Assembly (NCBI GenBank): GCA_038503035.1
Contig: JAVSML010020772.1
Span: 62,001-126,000 of the forward strand
DNA from: Crocodylus rhombifer
Taxonomy: Eukaryota > Chordata > Crocodylia > Crocodylidae
Direction of reading: 5' to 3'
DNA length: 64,000 nucleotides
Positions 22,868-34,117 of the stretch are shown here, piece by piece (the stretch's first letter is position 1; each line of letters begins with the position of its first letter). The notes under the pieces are model-generated. The model made no database searches, had not been told where the DNA came from, and worked only from the letters and a program-made list of their open reading frames with translations. A program made the translations under genes and the position numbers.

Positions 22868-25129
22868 CTGGAAGGGCAGAGTAAGGATCTCCACTAAGGA
22901 ACAGCCCTGAGTTTTTAAAACAAATCACACGTCCTAAAAGAACTCAACAGTGAAATGAAGGACCAACCTGGGAGAAAGAACAAAAGTTACCTAGCAATGT
23001 CCTACGCCATCGCAGAGGCAGAATAGACATTGCAGAGGAGATGGGCAAGGCAGATGCAGACGGTCTAAGATTCATTCCCAACATTCAGGAAAGAAGTTTA
23101 GTTCTCTCTGAGGTCTGCACAAAGATTTGCACCAATGCTAACACAAACTGCCTATGCTGTGCAAACCTTTGACAGAAGCAGCCAAAAACATGTTACCCTC
23201 TCCTCCTCCCCTTTCTAAGTGCCTTAGCCTCTCTAGAGAAATCTGATACTCTGCCAAGGAGTGTGTTCCAGCTCTCGGGCATCATCAAGTGCTGCCAAAT
23301 TTTTGGCTTAGGCCATTCACTAGTCAATGCAGGTAGCCTATGTCTTTCTGAGCAGATAATGTCACCGTAAGGTAATTCAGTAAGTCAAAGAGTGACCCAA
23401 AGACTAATAAGAAGGGCAGATGTTAGTGTCATATTGACACTCGAGATGTAGCAAAACACCACCCTTACTGACAGCGATTTTGAACAACACTGATCAAATC
23501 CAAAGCAAGAAAACTACAGAGAGCAGCACCCAGGATGATGGCAAGGGAGATCCACTGAAGCGAGGGAGCCCTTCCAAGTTAGGAGCCACTTGTACATTTT
23601 ATCTAGTTTTAAGAATGCCATGGTCAAGTAAATATCTGAACTCCAGGTCCAGGGTAAATGAAACCCTTTATCAGCAGAGATGGATTCAGAAAACTGCAAC
23701 TTTCATCCTCATTTTTAGCATGCAGCGACTTCCATATGGTCTCCACATTCTGTGCCATGACATCTGCCATACCATAATGAGGGAATGCCGTGCCATCCTC
23801 TACTACTTATCTGCCTCAGAGTCCTAGGGAGCTGGAATCCAGCTTCACACCCTCCACACCCATCTAGAAACTCAGCCCCTAAAATGATCTGGAGTAGAAT
23901 GAAGTTAACAGACCCCTTAATGAAGCAACAAACTGAATAAGGTGGGGGGGGAATCCAACAACCTGCAAAATAATGAATGATTAATAGAGAAGAAAAATTA
24001 AACCACAAGCATGGTAATTTATAATTGCTAGACTCTAACCATATGGTTGCCCTCTAAGTATAGATGTTTACTTCACACCTGCAAGACATTCATTAGCAGG
24101 TACACGCAGCTGAACTGAGAAGCATCAGTTTTTCTCCCCACCAAGGTCCTAAAGATGCACCACGTTTTCAGAGGCAAGGCGAGCAAACACAACTTTTCTT
24201 TAAACTTTCTGGAGTCGGTAGAGGAACTAGAGTAAGATGCAGTGTTGGAGGCTATTTTTAATAAAGAAAATACTTTACTCCAGTTATCCACAAGCAGGGC
24301 ACAAAGGTTTAAACTTGTAAGAGGTGCAGGGGAACATCTCCAGTGCCTCTATCACTTTGAAGCTGAAGGGATCGCAGCAGGCAGGAGAGGGAGCACTCAA
24401 CAGGTGAAGCTGCATTTCTAGAGCTACAAGTACATGGATCCATGGTAGCAGAAAGAGGAGATGATGCTCCCTTGCTCGGGCATGACTGCAATATGAGAAA
24501 TGGGCTGCCTTCCTGTGAAGTGAATTCAAGGCTTTTGGCCAAAGCCATGGGCAGAGTTGATCTATACTGCCTTACTAAGTTAAGGCAAGCTTCCTATGGG
24601 TCCAAATGTCTTGCAGAAGCAGACATGTAGCCAATGAAATGCTTTAAAAATTAAGGATTCGGTAAATGAAAGCCCCCAAAAGGCACCACCACTTCTTTTT
24701 TTAGAACAAACTGCAAAGTGGCCTAACAGAAGTACTTAAAATCACAAAGAGTTTTGGACAAACATACCGAACAAGATAAACCTCAGCCTGGTGAGGGAAG
24801 TCAGAGTGCTCAGGCAGAATTATTTAATTCCAAGAGCTGTAAACATATGGAGAATGTGGCTAACTGAGGCCATCGAACCAAGGAACGTATATGTGTTCAA
24901 CAGCTTGAAACCTGCTTCAGGGCAATTCTGGAATAATCTAGGAAGCAATGAGCACAGCAGACTCCAGCGGACGAGCAGACAGGCCTTTTACAATAGTCAA
25001 GATTAACAAAGGGACCTCGCTGCTGAGCAATAAGCTTCTAAAGGGACAAAAAAAACCGCACAGTGTGGTCACATGGGGTTTTACACCTTCATATGCTACC
25101 AGGACACGAAGTAACCGACTCTCTCGGAA

Positions 25130-25260
25130 AGCAAATGTCATCCCTAATCTTCAGGCACAGGAAACAGAGGGTAAATAACCTGCTGAAGTTCGGCAAGGCG
25201 GGAACAGGCCAGAATTGAACCCCTGCCCTCGAGGAGATCCAACTGCCTTTCCTGAAGCTT
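25130..25260 (+). repeat. MIR-like SINE 3' portion
   Basis: TCAGGCACAGGAAACAGAGG, followed by GGTAAATAACCTGCTGAAG and CCAGAATTGAACCCC, follows the MIR order (GAGGCACAGAGAGGTTAAGT..., GGGATTGAACCC). Confidence 0.6.
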
Positions 25261-25491
25261 GCAGGGGAAGAAAGACTGAAATTATTTCAGGAAGAACAGC
25301 TCTGAAATAAAGCAGTATTTTAGGATCTTCCTATACAAGGAGGAGGCAGTGAGAGACACCCCTCCCTGCCTTCAGCTCTAACATAACAGACCTACATGTT
25401 ACGGCATGTAGGAAAATGGGGTGCGTAAATGAGGCAAAGCTACGGCAAGGTACTGACAACTATGTGGAGCTCCACTAATGAAGAGCTATAC

Positions 25492-26212
25492 CAGGTCGGC
25501 AATCTTTTTGGCTGGAGTGCCAAACACACCCCAACCTCAATGCATGCCTTGACTTGGTGAGCCAGAGGCAGGCAGTGGGGGAGCGGTGTGGGACCCAATC
25601 CTCATTCCTGGTGGTGGGTGCATGCATACCTGCAGGTGGATGGCAGGGGAGGGGCTGGGCTTGCACTGGCCTGGCCCCTTCTGCACTGTGCACAGAGGCA
25701 CACATGCACCCACGACCCCCACAGAGCCAGCGCTGGGGCTCTGGAGACTGGTGCAGCTGTGTGGAGCCTGCCTGCTGCAGCTGCCCAGAGCTCGGGCCAA
25801 GTGTGGCAGGTAACTGGGAGGCTGCAAACAGCTGCACCGGGGTCCATGCCTCGGGATGCATGGCCAGGAAGGTGTGTGGGGCAGCGCCGTCTCAGTCCCT
25901 TTTCCGCTGTCCACCTGGAGGCGCACATGCAGCCACTGTCACTGAGCCCAGTCAGGTTTCCAGACCCCAGTGTGGTTCTTTGCAGCCTCCCGGCTGCCTG
26001 CCACAGCCAGCCCAGGCTCTGGGCAGCTGCTGCCTGCCACGAAGCCCCGGCAGCATGCAGCAGGGTTTGCAGCCTCCCAGCTGCCTGCTGCGAGCAGCCC
26101 GGGCTCTGTGGCCAGCAGTAGCTGCCCAGAGCCCTGGCCGGCTGTGGTGTGCCGAGCAAAATGGCCTTGCATGTTATGCTCTGGCACATATGCTGGGGGT
26201 TGTCAGCCCGTA
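25492..26212. mobile_element. hAT-like GC-rich non-autonomous element
   Basis: The left end CAGGTCGGCAATCTTTTTGG closely matches the left end of the element at 32346 (CAGGGGTAGGCAACGTTTTT). The right end reads GTTGTCAGCCC. Flanks are AGCTATAC (25484-25491) and AGCTATAA (26213-26220), a 7/8 match expected of an aged 8-bp hAT target duplication. The interior is 60-70% GC, built from recurring CAGCTGC / GCCCAGAGC / GGGAGGCTGC units. It gives frames of 217-219 residues on both strands, but these lack any known domain and are compositional. Confidence 0.75.
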
Positions 26213-27609
26213 AGCTATAAGCTCGTATCAACACGTGCAACCTCTTTCTTCCCAAGGTGCTGTAATACCCAGATTTAAGATATCAGGCATGTTTACCAGG
26301 TCTGCAGTTTTAAAGCACTCCTCAAGTGCCCTACTGAAGTTGGCCTCAGGTATGCAAAGTCAGCCTAACTCCTCATTCCAGTTTTAAGAATGTTATAGGC
26401 CTACTGGGATTATTGAAAATTAACACCACCAACAGTCTGTTAAAATTTCAACTGAAATAAAGCCACTTGTGGGAAAGGTCCATCACCTAGATGAGAGGGG
26501 AACAAAATCAGCCTGTGCATTTGGAGCAAGTGTTGCAAAGGAAAAGCAGAAGAGAGGGGCAGAAAAACAGCACAGGCTTACCTTCTATGTGGGCAAATTG
26601 AAACTTCTATGGCAATTCAATTTTGTCTTTATAAAGATTTTTCTTCTTAAACCAAGCATGACAAAGGGAGAAATGGCTCTCTTTCCAGAACCTGTTTGCT
26701 TCATCTATTGGCAGCCCATTTATAAAACCTTCTAATCCAATTAAATTTTTTGGAATGCAGCAGCTGTTTATTGGCAACCCGCTCTGTTGACCAATTAGCT
26801 TTAGCCACAATCAATTAACCATTATGCAAATACCACATCTCGGCAGCATCTTCACTAGCCGAGGTTTATTCAGCACATCAGCTGCACATATAGGAACAAG
26901 AATTAGTATGAGAGACATTTGGCTCCCAGAAAGCCTTTCACCTGACACAGACAGAAATTAATACCAGTAAGAAATCAAGTGAAGGTTAAACAAAGGCAGC
27001 CTCACAAATCCCATGCCTGGATATCCTCCATGCCACTAGGAGAAGACATGAGTCAAATGCAGAATCCCAGACATAGGTTAGCAAGGATAAGAATGGTGTT
27101 GTTAAAACAAAAGTGATGTGAATAAGCCAGAAAAATGTCTTCATATTTAATATAGCTATTTACCCATAAGTAAAAGGGAGTAGGAGAAGAGTTACAGCTA
27201 AGAGTGGAAAACAACAATTAGTATGCAGGGATAAATGACATAAGGTCACTGGGATAAAGAGAGAAGAAGACACTCACAGGATTCGGGAAATTGGCCCTGT
27301 GCTGTAACTAGAGGACAAAAATCAGAAAGCCAAGCAGGAAAATTGTCTACCCATAAAACAGACTTAATTTTGATCAGATTATTCCTATTATTATGCTATT
27401 GAAATAGCAGGCAGAGCAGGCAAAACTGAAGAACAGTAATCAAGCTCCTAGGAGTGTAGGATTGCTTTCTTGCACAGGTTGTTGAAAGATCTTCACAGTT
27501 GTAGGCCATTTTGAAGTGAATCCTGAATATAAATCCAGTGTAGCAAATAAAGTTGACACTGACAACCACCTAAAATCCAAACCACAATGAGTCCAGCTAA
27601 GTCCAGACA

Positions 27610-27720
27610 TGTCAGCATTAAATGACCGGACAGGGATATTCAAAATTATGAAGGGATTTGACAGAGAGAAATGAGAAGCTGTTCCCATACTAGGGAAAAG
27701 GATTTAAAAAACAGGGGACA
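27610..27720 (+). mobile_element. Possible LINE (L2/CR1-like) ORF2 C-terminal scrap
   Basis: Plus-strand reading gives IFKIMKGFDRE, which resembles the 'EVFKIMKGFD' block near the C-terminus of L2/CR1-clade ORF2, followed by stops. Very short and degraded. Confidence 0.4.
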
Positions 27721-28440
27721 TTCAACATCAGGAAATTAGGAATGTGCCTGGAATTCAGGTCACCCTATCTCTCCTTCAGAGAAGCGAACACAAAGAGAAT
27801 GTGATCTAATTGAGGCTAGAATCTGATTATATGGGTATTTATACTATGCTCATCACCAGGGTGCCTGAGAACGGTGTGCAAGAAACAGCTAGATACTTTC
27901 TATTATGAGAAGAGATTAGGTGGGAATGTGAAGAGCAAGCATGTAGGGTTCAACCACCCCTCAAAGAGGTCAGACCATTTCCATCTCTCTAGGATTTATG
28001 TTGCAGTATCCAAGCTTCTGCCTGCTATCAGAGCCGCTGGGGGTAGATGCTGGACAGTCCAGCAGTCTATTACTGAAGAGAACAGCAGTCCAGCCTCCCT
28101 CTGTAACTACTGCAGTGCGAGTCCTTTTTTCTGTAGGAAAAATCTGGAAAGGGAAAAAAAAAAAATTCAGGCAAAACAAGGGAGGGGAAGTTACATACCG
28201 GTAATTGTGCTTGCTGTCCTCTTCTTCCTCTCCTATCCTACAAAACAAGATTTTAATATAGCAAACATTAGAACACCCTGTGTCCAGTTAAAAAGACTGT
28301 AGAGCACACAAGATTTATACACACAGGTTCTTCTTTCAAATCATTGTAATACAAAAGAAAGCAATGATACTTATAAATGAAGATGACAGAAGGGAGAACT
28401 ACAAACCACAATTACTGCTATGTACTTTTCACTCGCAGCA

Positions 28441-28730
28441 GATGCATCTACATGTGCAATTAATACACGAGCAAGAGACTGCGCAGTTATGTAGTATTTA
28501 CACAGGCAAGTACTAAATGACTGCACAGTAACTACAGAACTGTTGCCGCGTGGTTTTTCCCCCCCGATTACACTCCACAGTAAGAACAAACTACTGTGCA
28601 GAAGCTCATCACTACCGCACAGTAGCATCACATCACAGTTAGTGCCCGGCAATGCTACTGTGCACTAGCAACGAGTTACTGTGCGGTAGCTCACTGCAAC
28701 TGCGCTGTAACATCTTCTGTAGATGCACCA
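28441..28730. mobile_element. MITE-like element (copy 1), GCATCTACA termini
   Basis: The left end GATGCATCTACATGTGC and the right end TGTAGATGCACC form short inverted termini. The interior is peppered with ACTGTGCAGTAG-like words in both orientations (CTACTGTGCAG, CGCACAGTAGC, CTACTGTGCAC, TACTGTGCGGTAG). It aligns recognisably with 47993-48231 (shared TGCATCT.CA, AAGTACTAAATGACTGCACAGTAACTA-like run), so it is dispersed. Family unknown to me. Confidence 0.6.
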
Positions 28731-28926
28731 AGTGTGATGAAATAAAACTCCAGCGCAGTTTGGATGCCCTAAATAGAGACTTTAAATGGCAAAGAGCTGC
28801 TTTATAAGCAAAGGCAGATTCACCTAGTAGGTAGTAGTATAAGGCAAGGGCCTGTACAGTCACAAGCAAATTCAATCTAGATCTCAAGACCAGGGTTCCT
28901 GGATTTTATAAAATGAACATTCTAGA

Positions 28927-30271
28927 CTGGGGTGGGCAAAATATGGTCTGCGGGCCGAATCTAACCCACCAGCTCATTGGATCTGGCCCACAGGCAGGCA
29001 CCTGCCAATTAACTGTACCTGGCTCCACTCCTGCACTCTGCATGGGGCTAGGTCCCACCCATGCCCGCTGGGAGCAGCACGTGCTGTGCTCCCAGCCTCC
29101 CCTGCCAGAGGGCACCAGCCCTGGCCAGCAGGCACAGCTTCCAGGCAGGGCTGCTGCTGCCGCTGTCCAGGGAACTGCTGGGCTGTCCTGGCCTTCAGCA
29201 ACTCCTCCTCCTGTCCCTGCTGCAGCGCTCAGGGCAGCAGGTAGGGAGGGGAAGCTGCAGCGCTGAGGGGAGCGGGGCTCTGCCTGCAGCTCACTCTGGT
29301 CCCACTCATGCATGGCTGGGTAGGGGACTGTGTGAATGGGGCGCGGGGGGCACAAAGGAGCTCCACTGCTCACAAAGTCTCACCGGGCAGGCATGGGACA
29401 GGCAGGTGGGGCAGGAGCAGCAGTAGGAGCCAGTGTGAGCTCAGTGCAGCCCTGCTGGGCAGGTGCAAGACAGAGACTAAAGGTGCCAAGCCAAGGGTGT
29501 GTGTCATCCCCCCACCCCGCCAGGGCTTCTCTTGCTGCCTGCTGGGAGCAGCTGCTTTCCCTGTGCTGCAAGCCAGGCAGGCAGTGCTGATCCCCTTCCT
29601 GCTCCCCACTGCCTGTGGAGGGGCTGGGCTCAGCCATGGCACAATGAACAGGTGGGGGGGCACATAGGGAAGGGAAAAGCAGAGGGGGGGCAGCCCCCCA
29701 TATGCACACGCCCAACCCACCCAAACCCTAATCACACCCCACACATGCACCCATATCCCATCATACTCCACCATACCTACACACACATCCACTGTCCCAC
29801 ACCCCACCTACAACCCCCACATTCACCCACCCCCATTATATCCACACATTCCCCAAACCTCAACCACACACACCCCACCCCCACCATACCCACACATCCC
29901 ACCCTGCCACCACCCACACATACATCCAACACTGTCCCACACATCCCAGCCCCCACCATAGCCACACACACACACCCAACAGTCCCACACACCCACACCC
30001 ACACAAACACCCAGCCACATACCACATACTCACCCCATACCCCACCACATACACTCCCTACCCCATCACACACAATACACAAGCAACGCCCCCAAGGAGG
30101 GGCAAGAGGAGAGACTTCCAGTGGCAAAGGTCAGGGGGGTGAGACTTCTGGTCACAAGATGGCAACCAGGGGGCAGGGCACCTAACAAGGGCCGAGGCTA
30201 CCCTTGCAGCCCTTGACAACTCACCAAAACTCCTTAAGTGGCCCTCCAGCCAAAATAATCGCCCACCCCTG
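28927..30271. mobile_element. hAT-like GC-rich non-autonomous element, 1.35 kb
   Basis: Inverted ends CTGGGGTGGGCAAAATATGG (left) and AATAATCGCCCACCCCTG (right) are typical hAT/Charlie-type CAGGGGTGGGC termini. TTCTAG flanks both sides (28920-28925, 30272-30277), consistent with a target duplication with one or two changes. The left half is GC-rich. The right third (29690-30085) is a C/A-only tract of CCACACCC-like units with almost no G. Frames of up to 228 residues on both strands carry no domain and are by-products of this composition. Confidence 0.8.
29690..30085. repeat. C/A-rich low-complexity tract within the hAT-like element
   Basis: About 400 bp made almost only of C and A with scattered T, in irregular CACACCC/CCCACCA units. 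One strand is strongly G/T-rich and could form G-rich structures. It is not a regular tandem repeat. Confidence 0.85.
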
Positions 30272-31318
30272 TTCTAGGCCTATCTCATTTACAACAGAAG
30301 TTTTTCCCAAAATAAATATGAAAAATATATAGTGCAGTAAAGGAAGCCAAGTGCTGTTATTGTGGCTTCTGAAGAGGAACAAGGGGTAGCTTGGGATTGT
30401 GGGGTAAGCACATTCACTGGATGTTTCTGCTAAAATCAGCCATATGCTATCTGAAAATGAAATGTAAACGGCTGTCTTCAGGTCTCAGAATTAATGCCCA
30501 ATTGAGATGAGTGGGGGTAACTTGGCCCTTAGAGAACCATTGTTTTAGCTATCTATAGACTCGTGCAGACTCCAGCATATTGGGTTTATATTCAGTTCAG
30601 GTTTTCAGGATATTTTCATAACCACAAAAATGAGAAACTTTACAGTACAATAATGTACCAAGAGGTGGAGCCCACAGCTGCCAAATTTTGGCCTTGCATT
30701 TATCAAACTGGCACATATATTGTCTCTGCTCAGGTGGCAGCACCAACTCTAGAGGTTCAGACAGACAGGAGAGATTTATTCACCTGATTACAAGACATGC
30801 TGACCAAGTCTTTAATCCAAGCAAGGATTGTTTTAGAAGCCTTTAAACCCCGATTTCCAGCAGCACAACCCAGATAACAAGGCCCAGGCTACACAGAAAT
30901 GTTCCAGGCCTCTTCACAGTACATCACGAAGCCCTACAAGTAGAAGCTGCCCAGTTAGGAAGGCAAGTCTACATGACCACTGTAAAACCTTCAGGGATAA
31001 AAAAGCCAGATTTACAAGGGTATTTTTGGAGCCCAAAGATGCAGACAGGCACTTAGTGGGATTTACAAAAGCCACCTGAGCAGGCGTGACATCCAGCACT
31101 TATTTGGTGGGGGGAAGGAGGAGAGAAATCAAAGCTAGAGAGAAAAACATGTCTCTCATAGCCACTCAAAGTGCCGACTTTCATTCAACTCAGTGATATT
31201 CCTCCACTTGTCTTTCCCTACCACCCAGGTATGCTGGGCAGCCAGGGGAAGAGGTATTTGGTAACACTGCATGGAGTCTCTGGGAATAAACAGCCTCCAT
31301 ACTGGTGTTCACTTAGTG

Positions 31319-31523
31319 CAGTGGTTTTCAATCTTTGTTCATTTGTGGACCCCTAAAAAATTTTGAATGGGAGGTGCAGACCACTTTGGAAATTTCAAAT
31401 GGCCATGAGAACCCCTTTGAATGGCAAATGTGGGTATTCACATTCTTTTGATTGATCCTAGTCTTCTTTCACAGACCCCTTAGACATAGTCTGTGGGCCC
31501 CCAGGGGGGTTGAAAAACCACTG
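31319..31523. mobile_element. hAT-type MITE (CAGTGGTTTTCAA)
   Basis: Left end CAGTGGTTTTCAATC, right end GGTTGAAAAACCACTG. Flanking octamers ACTTAGTG and ACCTAGAG agree at 6 of 8 positions. The internal GTGGACCCCT / CAGACCCCTT repetition near both ends is typical of hAT MITEs. Confidence 0.85.
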
Positions 31524-31649
31524 ACCTAGAGGAATGCTATACAGAGCAGTGATATGAACACAACCTCTAAGGGCAGCTTTGCACCTCCATGTTTATGGTT
31601 ATAAGCTGAAAAGCCATGACCATCTAACAGACTCACTTATCAAGGACAT

Positions 31650-32120
31650 TCTTCAGCAATGGAGGAGGGTCCCTGTGTGCCGGGGATGTATAAATACCAT
31701 GTGTGCAGCCCAGCTGGGCCAAAAACATGGATCTTAAAAGGTCCCGGCTCACCCATCAATCAACTGATTGTCAGCCTTAGCTCCACTGCACCTTTTTTTT
31801 TTTCTTTTTTTTTAAAGAAATCCCTGGCACACAGAGACCCTGGGATTGGAGAGACACTCCCTGACCCCAGGGTCCCCATATACCAGGGATCTCTGAAAAC
31901 CATGCATGTAACGCTGGCCAAGGTGAAGAGAATCAGAGGCTCCCAGCAGGGTTTAAGTCCCCAAGGGAGGAAGCTTGTGGGCTTTCCCCCACTACAAGGA
32001 GCATCTGATCCTCCCATACCCTGGCAGCCCAACCAGAGATGCCAGGCACAGGGTTTTGACAATCAGCTGATTTTCGGCCCCTGCCAGCCAGGGCCAACAA
32101 TCAGCTGACTGTCAGCTTAC
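31650..32120. repeat. Unclassified repeat-like stretch with AATCAGCTGATT palindromes
   Basis: Three near-palindromic AATCARCTGA words followed by TTGTCAGC-like sequence occur at about 31757, 32061 and 32097, together with CCAGGGTCCCC/GACCCTGGG inverted words and an internal poly-T/A stretch (31793-31815). The ordered layout suggests a dispersed element rather than unique intron. I could not fix its ends or family. Confidence 0.4.
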
Positions 32121-32345
32121 CCCACTGGGACCCTACTCTTTAAACCCACTTTGAAAGGTGACATGTGGACATGCCAATCTTCATTATGGGACACATTGCA
32201 GCACAACTGGAGCGACAACAACAGTGCCATCATCTTATAGCCCCAGAAGAACCAGCCAAAAGGAGGGGCGAGGAGCATAAAGCATGAGAAGTGATGGGAC
32301 AGCTGCCGAGAGCTCTCCGTAGTGCTGCAATACAAGCACCTACAC

Positions 32346-33667
32346 CAGGGGTAGGCAACGTTTTTTGGCTGGAGTGCTGAAAAACCCCACAATGCCTACC
32401 CTGGAAGATGCCGGAGTGTCAGCATGCCAGAAAAACAAAATGAAGGCAGGGGGTACATGGCAGGATGCCCTGCTTGTGCCCCTTGCCCCCCACCCAAAGC
32501 CCCTTAGCCCAGCCCTGTTTTCCCTTGCCCCCCAACCCCACTCATGACCCTTGTCCCTCACCCAAAGGCCCTGCCCCCCAGCGCTGCCACCCCTTGTCCC
32601 CCAGCCCTGCTCATGACCCTTGCCCCCCACCCCTGCTGCCCCTCACTCAAAGCCCCTGCCCCCCAGCCCATGCTCTGTGGCTGTCAGCAGCTACCCAGAA
32701 CCTGGGCCAGCTGCAAACATTTGCTGCCTCTCCACCCCAGCCCCAAGCTCCAGGGAGGCAGCATGTACCAGTAATGCTCCCCGCTGTGCTGCCCTCGCTG
32801 CTTCTGCAATGCAGCGTTGGAACCTGGCACGGCAGGGGGCACAGAAAGCTGCCTGCTCCCAGCTCCCCGCTGCCCTGCCACACTTCCCTTGTGTGCATGG
32901 GAGCAGCGTGGGCAGCACGCAGGGTTGTGCCCCTCACTGCTGCCCCTGTCTGCAGGGGAAGTGTGGTAGGGCAGCAGGGAGCTGGCAGCAGGCAGCTTTC
33001 TGTGCCCCCTGCTGTGCCCTGCTGTGCCGGGTTCCAACACTGCTCTGCAGAAGCGGCAAGGGCAGCACAGCGGGCAGCACTGCCAGTATGTGCTGCCTCC
33101 CTGGAGCCGGATCTGGGGCTGGGAGGCAGCTGGGGCCGGGGCCGGGGCCAGGGCGAAGAAGCTGCAGATGTTTGCAGCTGGCCCAGGTTCTGGGTCGCTG
33201 CTGACTGCCACAGAGCCCGGGCTGCTTGCAGCAGGGCCTCCATGGGAGCAGCCCGGGCTCTATGGCTATCAGCAACTACCCAGAGCCAGGCTGGCTGCAG
33301 CCGGGAGGCTATAAACAGCTGCTGGCTCCCAGCCCCAGCCCCGGCAAGGCAGCAAGTGCCAGCACTGCACCCACTGGGGCCAAGGCTGGGGAGGCAGCAG
33401 CTGTTTGTAGTCTCCCAGCTGCAGCCGGTCCCAGCTCTGGTAGCTGCTGATAGTCACAGAGCCTGGGCTACTCCCCATAGGGCCTGCAGCATCCCAGCTG
33501 CCTGCTGGGAGCAGCCCGGGCTCCTGGCTGGCAGCAACTACCTAGAGCCAGGGCTAGCTGCAGTCGGGAGGCTGCAAACAGTTGCTGCCTCTCCGGCCCC
33601 AATGCACGCCAAGGAAATTGGCCTCACATGTCATGTTCGCCACGTGTGCTGGAGTTGCTGACCCCTG
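32346..33667. mobile_element. hAT-type non-autonomous element with perfect 8-bp target duplication and internal foldback
   Basis: 1,322 bp. The identical octamer ACCTACAC lies at 32338-32345 and 33668-33675. Inverted ends are CAGGGGTAGGCAAC and GTTGCTGACCCCTG. The interior is very GC-rich. A long inverted repeat runs from about 32672 to 33205: for example CCCAGAACCTGGGCCAGCTG on the left pairs with CAGCTGGCCCAGGTTCTGGG on the right, and AGGGAGGCAGCATG pairs with its near-complement at about 33089-33103. The tail holds two direct copies of an AGCAACTACC(C/T)AGAGCCAGG unit. Long frames (to 398 residues) on both strands have no domain and follow from the composition. Confidence 0.88.
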
Positions 33668-34076
33668 ACCTACACAATCACAGCAGCTACAAGGGACACG
33701 CAGTAGTCGGCATGCCAGGGAGTGCTAGGCAGCAAGCCTGCTGGGCTGGGCCTGTGCTCTACGAGCGTGGTACCTGCCACTGGATGAAACCCTCTGCCTG
33801 AGAAATTGCCCAAGAAACATCCAAAGATGATAAGAGAACGCTTGTCCTCCCAGGGGCTTGAGGACCCTGGGGAGCCAAGATAAATGCTGCACAAGGAACT
33901 GTTTCTGATAATTATGTGTGGACACGCTCATTCTGTGTCTTGTTCCTGTGTCGCTTAAGGGATATGAGAACAAAGGCACTCTGCTAAAAAAAAATAAAGG
34001 AGCTAGGCAGCATCATTCTGGATTATAAGCAGCCAGGCGTGGAGTTCATCAGAAATAACACTATAGGACCCTGCAG

Positions 34077-34117
34077 CCCCAAGGTCCAGCAATCGAGCCC
34101 CAAGGTCCAGCAATCGT
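34077..34117. repeat. 21-bp tandem duplication
   Basis: CCCCAAGGTCCAGCAATCG occurs twice in a row. Confidence 0.9.

Noticed and set aside
25554..26255. Frames of 217-219 residues on both strands
   Set aside because: They fall inside or across the edge of the element at 25492-26212 and cross its target duplication. Composition artefact.
29499..30185. A 228-residue His/Pro/Thr-rich frame
   Set aside because: It is a reading of the C/A tract of a transposon and not a gene.
32465..33661. A 398-residue open frame on the plus strand
   Set aside because: It lies wholly inside the hAT-like element at 32346-33667. It is low complexity (Pro/Ala/Ser/Cys/Gln), overlaps long frames on the opposite strand and has no domain. 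High GC removes stop codons.
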